Positions 7,778-14,939 of a stretch of 17,059 bases of DNA are shown piece after piece. The stretch lies in the NCBI GenBank assembly GCA_913051905.1, contig CAJXBY010000041.1:1-17059 (forward strand), read 5' to 3'. Both the position numbers and the translations under genes were made by a program. The notes beneath the pieces are model-generated. The model searched no databases, was not told the origin of the DNA, and saw only the letters and a program-made list of their open reading frames with translations. The DNA is from an uncultured Gammaproteobacteria bacterium. Lineage in GTDB: Bacteria > Pseudomonadota > Gammaproteobacteria > Arenicellales > UBA868. Position 1 is the first letter of the stretch; every line of letters starts with the position of its first letter.

Positions 7778-7789
7778 AGGACTGGTCCT
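7778..7789. promoter_or_regulatory. Short inverted repeat AGGAC-TG-GTCCT
   Basis: Perfect 5-bp arms around a 2-nt centre, in the leader of the ligase gene, 71 nt before the start codon. It could be a further protein site or a small RNA hairpin; too short to be sure it is not chance. Confidence 0.25.
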
Positions 7790-7859
7790 TGCCAGATTTT
7801 CTGGACCCGAAAACAGGCGTGATCCCGAGCACCAGCACTGGAAACCAAAGGAGAGAAAG

Positions 7860-9326
7860 ATGACCGACCTGGAAGCCTATGTCTCACAACCGGGCCGCGA
7901 AGACCTTGTTAAACAGGTTCGCGAGAAAATCAACGAGCTGAACGTAACCTATATCTACTACCAGTTCATTTCCGTAACGGGACGGATCGTCGGTAAAGGA
8001 ATACCGGCCGACCACTGGGAACGGACTGCAGAACGTGGTTTTCAGTTGGTTTACGGTTCTACTGCAAACCTGTTCGTTGATCGCCATGGCGATTACATCG
8101 GTTATGGCCCGGAAGCGATGGAACTGGTTGGTATTCCGGATCCAGAGACTTTCTGTCAGTTACCCTGGGATAAGCGGGTCGCCCGTGTGTTCTGCGTCTG
8201 TTTTCGCAACCGGGAGGAGAGGGAAAATCCGGGTATGGCATTGACAGCCGACTGTCGCGGAAATCTCAAGCGCTTTCATCAGGAATTCCAGGATAAATAC
8301 GACATGGACCTCCGGGTCGGAACAGAGCCAGAGATGATGTGGCTTAAACGCGGACCCGATGGAAAGCCGGACGGTGGTTTCTCGAATCCGTACTGCTATC
8401 ACATCGACCAGTTCGAATCCCTGCGGCCGGTTTTTATGCGGGTAATCGAGTACTGCCATGCGATGGGCCTGGATATGATCCAGGGCGATCATGAGGATGC
8501 ACCCGGACAACTCGAGTTGAACTGGACGTTTGACGATGTCACCCGAAATGCGGACCGGCTTGCCACCTACCGCCAGATCTGTGCTCAGGTCGCACGGGAG
8601 AATAACCTGATCGCCTGCTTTATGACCAAGCCGTTTATGGGGGTTTCGGCCTCCGGCTGCCATACGAACATCTCCCTGTGGAAAGGTGGAGGGGAGAATA
8701 TCAATCGCCTGCACAACGATGTGCTTCCGGGAATGGATGGCGTGTTCACCTATCGAAGCGGCGGAGAAAACACCTTTATGCCGGATACCGACGATCCCCA
8801 GTTGCCGGGTAAAATCGGCCTACAGTGTGTCGGCGGCATAGTCAGTCACCTGGGTGCATTGACAGCCATCGGGTGTTCAACCGTCAACTCGTACAGACGC
8901 CTGTGGGATACCGGGTTCTGGGCACCGGTGTTTGCCGACTGGGGCTACCAGAACCGTACGACAGGACTGAGAGTCTCTGCGCCCGGTCGATTTGAATATC
9001 GGGCGGTAGATTCGATGGTCAATCCTTACTTGATGGGTGCCGCACTGCTCAAGACTTTTGAGGACGGTATCGATAATGACATCGACCCGGGTGTACCCGA
9101 AAACCGCAATATCTACCAGGCAATGGAAGAGGGTAAGCAGGTGAAGAGGCTTCCGATGTCGCTTGGTGAAGCTCTTGACCGTCTGGCAAATGACGAAGTC
9201 ATCAAGTCGGCGATGCCTGATGAGATGTACAAGGTGTTTCACTGGTACAAGAACGACGAGTGGGAACGGTTTATGCACACGACGACCGAATGGGACATGG
9301 AGACCTATCTGGACTGTCTGCCCTGA
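7860..9326 (+). CDS. Glutamine-synthetase-family gamma-glutamyl-amine ligase (divergent GlnT/GmaS-like)
   Basis: 488-aa ATP-dependent ligase joining an amine to the gamma-carboxyl of glutamate. Catalytic GS motifs are present: metal site Glu in GTEPEMMW (about 152-159), GDHEDAPGQLELN (about 208-220), GCHTNISLW (about 265), the glutamate/ATP loop NSYRRL (about 342) and FEYRAVDSMVNPYL (about 378-391). The N-terminal beta-grasp part is unusual: YYQFISVTGRIVGKGIPADHW replaces the SYVDMHGVxKAKxVP signature of standard GlnT and GmaS. AAAGGAG lies 6 nt before ATG 7860, a strong start. Its neighbours are three split glutamate-synthase subunits, the partners of gamma-glutamylmethylamide synthetase in the N-methylglutamate pathway. 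I infer an alkylamine or similar substrate. Plain ammonia is possible but less likely given context and the FCD regulator. Confidence 0.85.
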   Translation: MTDLEAYVSQPGREDLVKQVREKINELNVTYIYYQFISVTGRIVGKGIPADHWERTAERGFQLVYGSTANLFVDRHGDYIGYGPEAMELVGIPDPETFCQLPWDKRVARVFCVCFRNREERENPGMALTADCRGNLKRFHQEFQDKYDMDLRVGTEPEMMWLKRGPDGKPDGGFSNPYCYHIDQFESLRPVFMRVIEYCHAMGLDMIQGDHEDAPGQLELNWTFDDVTRNADRLATYRQICAQVARENNLIACFMTKPFMGVSASGCHTNISLWKGGGENINRLHNDVLPGMDGVFTYRSGGENTFMPDTDDPQLPGKIGLQCVGGIVSHLGALTAIGCSTVNSYRRLWDTGFWAPVFADWGYQNRTTGLRVSAPGRFEYRAVDSMVNPYLMGAALLKTFEDGIDNDIDPGVPENRNIYQAMEEGKQVKRLPMSLGEALDRLANDEVIKSAMPDEMYKVFHWYKNDEWERFMHTTTEWDMETYLDCLP

Positions 9327-9415
9327 CGGGAGCCTGCGGTCAGTGGGCCAGCGTAAACGGTCTTTGACCAACGGCTCGTCGTGAGATTTTTCTAATCAAT
9401 GGAGGACTTTGACCT

Positions 9416-10351
9416 ATGTGCGGTGTAGCAGGATTGATTCACAGAGGTAAAAGCTCGGATATCGGTGCGGAGTTAACATCGATGTTGCAGTCTTTAAAAC
9501 ACCGGGGGCCTGATTCGACGGGCTTTGCGCTGTATGGCAACCCTTCGGAGGACGAGCACGTAATCCGGTTCAAACTGGCCGAACAGGAAGACCTGCGATC
9601 GGGATTTCGTATTCACGAGCAGGTCAAGGAGCGGCAGGCTGAAGTCGACCGCCGCCTGGAAGAGTTCGGGGCCAATGTGACCCAGAAGGATGTGGCAACG
9701 GAATATGCGCGCTGTTACCGCTTCACCTTTGATGGGGACATGAAACGGTTGGCGGATTATGTTGAGGACGTCGAGGATGTCGAGATTCTTTCAATCGGTC
9801 ATGGTCTGGAGTTGATTAAGGATCTTGGCGATGCCAACACAGTTTCCGGACAGTACAGTCTGGGCGGGTTCGAGGGCACTCACGCCATCGGACATACCAG
9901 GATGGCCACTGAATCCGATGTCGATATCCGATCGGCGCATCCGTACTGGGCCTACCCGTTTAATGACATTTCGGTCGTCCATAACGGGCAGTTGACCAAC
10001 TACTGGGGGTTCCGCAGGGAAATGGAGCGGCGCGGACACCGGTTCATGTCGAATTGTGATTCCGAACTGATTGCTGTCTATATCGCGGATCGTATGAATC
10101 AGGGCGACGACCTCGAGTCAGCGATGGAACGATCAATTGACGAACTTGATGGTGTGTTCACATACGTTGTCGCCACCTCAGACCAGTTGGGGATGGCCAA
10201 AGATGTGATGGCGGCGAAGCCGATGGTGCTGTACGAGAGTGAAGAATTTGTTGCGCTTGCCTCTGAAGAAGTCGCGATTCGAAGTGTCTTCCCGCATGAA
10301 ATTGATACGTACGATCCCTATGAGGGGGAGGTAAAAGTATGGCAGAGCTAG
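9416..10351 (+). CDS. mgsA: Class II glutamine amidotransferase subunit (MgsA/GlxB-like)
   Basis: 311-aa Ntn-hydrolase. The chain starts MCGVAGLIHRG, giving the N-terminal nucleophile Cys after Met removal. HRGPDSTGF, GHTRMAT (binding Arg, about residue 159), the oxyanion-hole Asn-Gly in VHNGQLTNY (about 188) and NCDSE complete the glutaminase site, so it should be catalytic. About 100 residues (roughly 45-150, acidic, EEFGANVTQKDVATEYARC) are inserted between the nucleophile loop and the HTR motif compared with PurF. In N-methylglutamate synthase this subunit releases the amine from the gamma-glutamylamide. TGGAGG lies 10 nt before ATG. The end overlaps mgsB by 13 nt, and 89 nt separate it from the ligase gene. 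Generic glutamate synthase glutaminase is the alternative. Confidence 0.85.
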   Translation: MCGVAGLIHRGKSSDIGAELTSMLQSLKHRGPDSTGFALYGNPSEDEHVIRFKLAEQEDLRSGFRIHEQVKERQAEVDRRLEEFGANVTQKDVATEYARCYRFTFDGDMKRLADYVEDVEDVEILSIGHGLELIKDLGDANTVSGQYSLGGFEGTHAIGHTRMATESDVDIRSAHPYWAYPFNDISVVHNGQLTNYWGFRREMERRGHRFMSNCDSELIAVYIADRMNQGDDLESAMERSIDELDGVFTYVVATSDQLGMAKDVMAAKPMVLYESEEFVALASEEVAIRSVFPHEIDTYDPYEGEVKVWQS

Positions 10352-11181
10352 ATACCCGTCAGTCCAGTGCGATGGGTATGCGCACCGAACAGTTGACGGG
10401 ACGTACCCAGGAGGTGTTCTTTTCAGCTGAAGAATCCGGCAACCTCACCTATCCCTGGGCTCCTGAGGTGGACTTCGAAAAGCGTACAGAGATCGATGCT
10501 GAGAATTTGACAGCAAGAGAAGTCAACAGCCGTATCAGAAACCTGATGGAGGAAGGCTACGGCAGTATCACCGTATTGAATCCAGGGGCCAAGCATTCGC
10601 TGGGCGTCGGAGTCCTGAGTCGGCTCAATCTGAAGTTCGAGGGGAGTTTGGGTTATTTTGGTTGCGGGCTGTTGGATGGCCCAAACGTTGTCGTCACCGG
10701 CCGGGTCGGTTGGTCCTGCGCTGAGAACATGATGGCCGGAACCTTGGTGATCGAGAAGAATGCGGGTTCGACTTTTGGTGCCGCTATTCGTGGCGGTGAT
10801 CTGGTCTGCAAAGGCGATGTTGGCAGTAGAACCGGAATCGACCAGAAGGGTGGCACGATAATCATCGGGGGCCGCACCGGCGCTTTTTCGGGTTTCATGA
10901 TGCAGCGGGGCAGGATGGTGGTGTTGGGAGATGCCGGCAAGAACCTGGGCGATTCCATGTACGACGGCACGATCTATGTCGGTGGCAAGATTGCTGATCT
11001 GGGGGTCGATGCTGTGGAGGGTGAAATGACCGATCTGGACGACCAGTGGCTTAAAGCCAAACTCGCCCTGTATGGCATGGAAGCGCCCAACGGTGTAGAG
11101 AACATGACCAAAATCGTATCCGGCAAGCAGCTCTGGAACTACGATAATCTTGAACCATCTGAGAAGAAACTCGTTCTGTAG
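10339..11181 (+). CDS. mgsB: GXGXG beta-helix glutamate-synthase-like subunit (MgsB/GlxC-like)
   Basis: 280-aa protein equivalent to the C-terminal alpha domain of glutamate synthase, also seen in formylmethanofuran dehydrogenase FwdC. The right-handed beta-helix runs from about 58 to 250 with glycine-rich turns: GYGSITVLNPGAKHSLGVG, GYFGCGLLDG, AGSTFGAAIRGGDLVCKGDVG, GGTIIIGGRTGAFSGFMMQRG, and the closing VLGDAGKNLGDSMYDGTIYVGG. It is structural and holds the complex together. The first ~50 residues (Thr/Glu/Gln-rich) precede the recognisable fold and look like an added N-terminal arm. GGGGGAGG lies before ATG 10339, within the end of mgsA, so the two are likely co-translated. Confidence 0.86.
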   Translation: MAELDTRQSSAMGMRTEQLTGRTQEVFFSAEESGNLTYPWAPEVDFEKRTEIDAENLTAREVNSRIRNLMEEGYGSITVLNPGAKHSLGVGVLSRLNLKFEGSLGYFGCGLLDGPNVVVTGRVGWSCAENMMAGTLVIEKNAGSTFGAAIRGGDLVCKGDVGSRTGIDQKGGTIIIGGRTGAFSGFMMQRGRMVVLGDAGKNLGDSMYDGTIYVGGKIADLGVDAVEGEMTDLDDQWLKAKLALYGMEAPNGVENMTKIVSGKQLWNYDNLEPSEKKLVL

Positions 11182-11197
11182 AAGGGAGGAACTGAAT

Positions 11198-12535
11198 ATG
11201 ACAACAGAAAGAAACAAGGATCTTCTCGGCAAGAGCTTCATCTTTCCGCCGGAGGTCATGGATGACATCCACATCAAGTCGGAGTTGGGCCGTTACCGAA
11301 TGCGAGGGTTTTCACTGTTCAAGAAGATCCCAACTTGGGACGATCTGACGTTTCTGCCGGGTACTCTGACCCGCTTCGTGATCGAGGGTTACCGGGAAAA
11401 ATGCCTGACACGCACGGTGATCGGGCCCAAAGCAAAGCGGCCGCTGGAGCTTGATATTCCGATTTATATCACCGGAATGAGTTTCGGGGCATTGTCTTAC
11501 GAAGCAAAAACCGCCCTGGCACGTGGGGCGACCATGGCTGGGACAGCGACCTGTTCCGGAGAGGGAGGCATGATACCGGACGAACGACGTTACTCGTCCA
11601 AGTGGCTGTATCAGAACATTCAGTCGCGTTACGGCTTTAATCCGAACCATCTGCGGCTGGCAGATGCCTGTGAGTTTTTTATTGGTCAAGGCTGCAAGGT
11701 CGGGTTAGGTGGGCACCTGATGGGTCAGAAAGTTACCGACCAGGTCGCGGAGATGAGATCGTTACCTGCGGGAATCGACCAGCGGTCGCCAGCTCGGCAT
11801 CCGGACTGGCTGGGGCCGGATGATCTTGCACTCAAGATCGAAGAGATCCGGGAGGCGACCAACTGGGAGATTCCGATTCAGCTCAAACTCGGCGCAGCAC
11901 GGGTCTACGATGACGTTCGAATGGCGGCCAAAACCGGTCCGGATTCGATCTACATGGATGGTATGGAAGGTTCTACCGGTGCGGGACCCCACCTCGCCAC
12001 TGAAGAAACTGGTGTTCCCGGCATCGCTGCTATTCGCCAGGCCAGACGAGCCTTGGATGATGTCGGCAAGACTGGTGAGATCTCCCTGGTTTATGCCGGC
12101 GGGATCAGAAACGGTGGAGATGTTGCAAAAGCCCTCGCGCTGGGAGCGGATGCGGTCGCAATCGGTCACTCAGCCATGATGGCACTCAACTGCAACAAGG
12201 ACATTCCCGAGGCAGATTTTGAAAAGGAGATGGGCGTTCCGGCAGGTTACTGCTACCACTGCCACACGGGACGTTGTCCCGTCGGTGTCGCAACACAGGA
12301 TCCAGAGCTTCGCAAACGCCTCAATCCGGACGACGCCGCAGAAAGGGTTTATAACTTTCTACACACGCTGACTATCGAGTGCCAAATGATGGCACGGGCC
12401 TGCGGCAAGACCAATATCCACTCGCTGGAGCCAGAGGACCTGGCTGCATTGACGATGGAGGCATCTGCGATGGCACAGGTCCCGCTGGCGGGAACTCAGC
12501 ACACCGTAGGGCGTCCGGACATGACCCGATTCTGA
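11198..12535 (+). CDS. mgsC: FMN/Fe-S glutamate-synthase-type subunit (MgsC/GlxD-like)
   Basis: 445-aa TIM-barrel synthase subunit that would bind FMN and join the released amine to a 2-oxo acid/glutamate frame. Motifs: YITGMSFGALSYEAKTALAR (90-109), CSGEGGM (119-125), FFIGQGCKVGLGGHL (160-174, the GltB flavin loop), QLKLGAARV, MDGMEGSTGAGP, and phosphate-binding YAGGIRNGGDVAKALALGA (299-317). Cys352, Cys355 and Cys360 in CYHCHTGRCPVG make the 3Fe-4S site with C-x2-C-x4-C spacing, as in archaeal-type and MgsC proteins rather than the C-x5-C-x4-C of large GltB. I start at ATG 11198 (AAGGGAGG 8-9 nt upstream); the frame is open to 11150 inside mgsB. No 4Fe-4S small subunit (GltD) is nearby. Confidence 0.87.
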   Translation: MTTERNKDLLGKSFIFPPEVMDDIHIKSELGRYRMRGFSLFKKIPTWDDLTFLPGTLTRFVIEGYREKCLTRTVIGPKAKRPLELDIPIYITGMSFGALSYEAKTALARGATMAGTATCSGEGGMIPDERRYSSKWLYQNIQSRYGFNPNHLRLADACEFFIGQGCKVGLGGHLMGQKVTDQVAEMRSLPAGIDQRSPARHPDWLGPDDLALKIEEIREATNWEIPIQLKLGAARVYDDVRMAAKTGPDSIYMDGMEGSTGAGPHLATEETGVPGIAAIRQARRALDDVGKTGEISLVYAGGIRNGGDVAKALALGADAVAIGHSAMMALNCNKDIPEADFEKEMGVPAGYCYHCHTGRCPVGVATQDPELRKRLNPDDAAERVYNFLHTLTIECQMMARACGKTNIHSLEPEDLAALTMEASAMAQVPLAGTQHTVGRPDMTRF

Positions 12536-12545
12536 GGATAAAAAC

Positions 12546-12935
12546 ATGGGATATGAAAAGGATATTGACCATTTTGTAAAAGGAGACGGACTGGACTCAG
12601 AAAGGGAACAGTCCATCGGGCAGCACATCGGTTACCGGTATGATGTCAACCTGGTACCCGACTACGAACGCATTACACCGTTTCTGAAGTCCTACATTGA
12701 AGGGATGGGTTGGAAGGACCTCAACTGGCTCGAAGACGTTCATATGGGATATGAAGAGAACCGGCCGGCGGTGTTCGACCGCAACATCAATGGCTGGGTG
12801 ACGGTGCCCGAAGACATCGATCTGCCCGACAACCAACAGGACCGGGACATGATCGCTCGCGAGCTTCTGATCAAGTTTCAAATGTCACCCAGGCATCCTT
12901 TGGTGGACCTGCGAAACGCCTACGCCAAGTTCTAG
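12546..12935 (+). CDS. Orphan 129-aa acidic protein of the ligase-mgs cassette
   Basis: I recognise no family. GAGGA overlapping the mgsC stop lies 7 nt before ATG 12546, and the gap to mgsC is 10 nt, so it is surely part of the operon. The product is soluble, without signal peptide or membrane segment, rich in Asp/Glu (about 26 acidic against about 15 basic residues) and with three Trp. Segments that look structured are YDVNLVPDYERITPFLKSYI, GMGWKDLNWLEDVHMGYE, NINGWVTVPEDIDLP, and a C-terminal helix RDMIARELLIKFQ followed by SPRHPLVDLRNAY. No Cys occurs, so it is not a ferredoxin-like GltD substitute. It may be an accessory or assembly subunit of the MgsABC-like complex or a small binding protein; this is inference from position only. 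Confidence 0.8.
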   Translation: MGYEKDIDHFVKGDGLDSEREQSIGQHIGYRYDVNLVPDYERITPFLKSYIEGMGWKDLNWLEDVHMGYEENRPAVFDRNINGWVTVPEDIDLPDNQQDRDMIARELLIKFQMSPRHPLVDLRNAYAKF

Positions 12936-13183
12936 ATCTAATAGTCATAGGGCAGCATCCGGTGATTCGGGGCCGATGTTGCCCAGCCCTGGTGCGTGAG
13001 ACCCGGAACCCTTGGCCGGGTGTTATGAATGGGTGGCTTTGGGGCCAACACCTGCCAGCATCGCAGCCGCAGACTGGTCAACGGTCACCCTTGTGCTACC
13101 GGTCGCTGTAAACTCTCCCACTCAGCTGTGGGGCGCACTCCCACGCAGAAATTGATTAGTGACCTTTCCCAAAGGAGAAATGA
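12936..13183 (+). promoter_or_regulatory. Structured 248-nt leader before fhs
   Basis: No open frame of note. It folds strongly on paper: a 10-bp stem with one G-U pair (GGGCAGCATC 12950-12959 with GATGTTGCCC 12975-12984); ACCCGG 13001-13006 with CCGGGT 13016-13021; GGTGTT 13019-13024 with AACACC 13047-13052, enclosing TGGC/GCCA; and GTGGG 13128-13132 with CCCAC 13140-13144, 26 nt before the Shine-Dalgarno site. The second and third stems share 13019-13021 and exclude each other. There is no U-run after any stem, so they are not classic terminators. It may be a riboswitch-like or attenuation leader, or a processing site that uncouples fhs from the upstream genes. I could not match it to a known riboswitch class. 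Confidence 0.4.
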
Positions 13184-14860
13184 ATGCCAGATCCGCTCAG
13201 TGATATTGAGATTGCCAGGGCTGCCAACGTACAGCCGATACAGGAAATTGGCCAAAAGCTCGGTATACCCACCAATGCGCTGGTCCCCTTTGGGCACACC
13301 AAAGCCAAATTGGGGTCTGAGTATCTCAAGTCACTACGGCCAGGCAGCAATGGCAAACTGATTCTCGTTACGGCGATTTCGCCGACACCAGCCGGAGAAG
13401 GCAAGACGACGACAAGTGTCGGTCTGGGCGACGGACTGAACCGCATCGGGAAGAAAGCAGCGATCTGTTTACGAGAGCCCAGTCTGGGCCCTTGTTTTGG
13501 CATGAAGGGTGGGGCCGCTGGGGGTGGTTATGCGCAGGTAGTGCCGATGGAAGACATTAATCTGCATTTCACCGGCGATTTTCATGCTATTGGTGCTGCC
13601 CACAACCTGTTGGCGGCCCTGGTGGATAACCATATTTACTGGAGCAACGAGCTCAAGCTGGATTCCCGGCGGGTGTCCTGGCGACGCGTGGTAGATATGA
13701 ACGACCGGGCGTTGCGCGAGATCACGGTTTCGCTGGGCGGTGTCGCCAATGGATTCCCTCGGGAGGGTGGTTTCGACATCACGGTTGCCTCTGAGATCAT
13801 GGCGATTTTCTGTCTGGCTGAAGACCTCGATGACCTTCAGCGCCGACTGGGTAATATCATCGTCGGCTACACCCGAGAAAGAAAACCTGTACATGCCCGC
13901 GATGTTAACGCTCCGGGTTCGATGACGGCTTTGTTGAAAGACGCTTTTATGCCGAATTTGGTGCAGACCCTGGAAAACAACCCAGCGCTAATTCACGGTG
14001 GTCCATTTGCAAACATCGCGCATGGCTGCAACTCTGTGGTCGCAACCAAGACGGCTTTGAAGCTGGCGGATTATGTCGTTACTGAAGCCGGATTCGGCGC
14101 TGATCTTGGTGCTGAGAAGTTTTTTGATATCAAGTGCCGCAAGGCAGGTCTGGCACCAGATGCGGTCGTGCTGGTGGCGACTGCACGGGCGCTGAAGATG
14201 CATGGCGGCGTGGCCAAGAGTGACCTTAATTCGGAGAATGTAGCTGCGGTGAAAGGGGGTCTAGAGAATCTGGGGCGTCATCTGCGCAATATCGCCCAGT
14301 ATGGTGTCCCGGTTGCTGTTGCCATCAACCGATTTACAGCCGACACGGATGCAGAGTTGGCTGCCATCGAGAAGTTTTGTTCCGATTTTGGCGTTAAAGT
14401 TTTCGGCTGTACTCATTGGTCAGATGGAGGTGCCGGAACTGAGGCACTGGCAGCTCATGTGGCGGATCTTGCTGACAGTGGGCGATCGCAGTTTCGTACT
14501 TTGTACGACGACAATATGTCCTTGTGGGAGAAGACCCGATGCGTTGCGAGAACTTTGTACGGAGCGGATGACATCATTGCGGATAAGAAAGTGCGCGCCC
14601 AGTTTGACGAATACAACAAGGACTATGGCCACTTTCCGGTTTGTATGGCCAAAACGCAGTACAGTTTTTCGACAGATCCAACTCTTCTGGGCGCACCTAC
14701 GGGCCACATGGTACCCGTTCGAGAGGTCCGCTTGTCAGCTGGTGCGGAGTTCCTCGTGGTGATTTGCGGTGAGATTATGACGATGCCGGGTCTGCCCCGG
14801 GTACCCGCAGCAAACAGCATTTCGGTTAACCTCCAAGGCGAGATAGAAGGGTTGTTTTAA
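13184..14860 (+). CDS. fhs: Formate-tetrahydrofolate ligase
   Basis: 558-aa cytoplasmic enzyme making 10-formyl-THF from formate, THF and ATP; in methylotrophic and methylated-amine pathways it can also run towards formate with ATP gain. Full family length. The ATP loop is [12 protein letters not shown] at 66-77; the family signatures [11 protein letters not shown] (about 106-116) and [12 protein letters not shown] are exact, and [35 protein letters not shown] and PGLPRVPAA are the usual conserved blocks. AAAGGAG lies 6 nt before ATG 13184; the ATGA at 13180 is out of frame. It ends the plus-strand cassette and implies that C1 units from the substrate's N-methyl groups are handled as folate adducts. 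folD and purU are not in the window. Confidence 0.96.
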   Translation: MPDPLSDIEIARAANVQPIQEIGQKLGIPTNALVPFGHTKAKLGSEYLKSLRPGSNGKLILVTAISPTPAGEGKTTTSVGLGDGLNRIGKKAAICLREPSLGPCFGMKGGAAGGGYAQVVPMEDINLHFTGDFHAIGAAHNLLAALVDNHIYWSNELKLDSRRVSWRRVVDMNDRALREITVSLGGVANGFPREGGFDITVASEIMAIFCLAEDLDDLQRRLGNIIVGYTRERKPVHARDVNAPGSMTALLKDAFMPNLVQTLENNPALIHGGPFANIAHGCNSVVATKTALKLADYVVTEAGFGADLGAEKFFDIKCRKAGLAPDAVVLVATARALKMHGGVAKSDLNSENVAAVKGGLENLGRHLRNIAQYGVPVAVAINRFTADTDAELAAIEKFCSDFGVKVFGCTHWSDGGAGTEALAAHVADLADSGRSQFRTLYDDNMSLWEKTRCVARTLYGADDIIADKKVRAQFDEYNKDYGHFPVCMAKTQYSFSTDPTLLGAPTGHMVPVREVRLSAGAEFLVVICGEIMTMPGLPRVPAANSISVNLQGEIEGLF

Positions 14861-14906
14861 CCTGTAGCCAGTGCAGGGTGGGTTGCCGATGGCTGTACTC
14901 GTACCG

Positions 14907-14923
14907 GGAGTGAAAAAAACTCC
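14907..14923. other. Short hairpin between convergent fhs and the permease gene
   Basis: GGAGT and ACTCC arms around a loop of G plus six A. It lies in the 79-bp gap where two genes converge, where a terminator would be expected. The A/T tract is in the loop and not after the stem, so it does not meet the rule for an intrinsic terminator on either strand. Confidence 0.2.
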
Positions 14924-14939
14924 AGGGTAGGATGTCGTT

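Noticed and set aside
8160..8714. 184-aa open frame opposite the ligase gene
   Set aside because: Antisense shadow of conserved GS motifs; composition of a mirrored coding strand.
10423..11277. 284-aa open frame opposite mgsB/mgsC
   Set aside because: It mirrors GXGXG-rich coding sequence, shows no domain or ribosome site, and the plus-strand genes are certain.
9416..12535. Ordinary ammonia-assimilating glutamate synthase (GltBD)
   Set aside because: The large subunit is split into three separate genes, no GltD is present, and the Fe-S spacing C-x2-C-x4-C and the adjacent ligase fit the MgsABC/GlxBCD type better. It is not fully excluded without assay.
12950..12984. Intrinsic terminator after the 129-aa gene
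   Set aside because: The stem is strong but is followed by AGCCCTGG and not by a U-run; it is kept as part of the structured fhs leader.
14861..14939. Bidirectional terminator between fhs and the permease gene
   Set aside because: Weak hairpins exist (AGCCA/TGGCT; GGAGT/ACTCC), but no stem is followed by a U-run on either strand, so only a low-confidence hairpin is listed.
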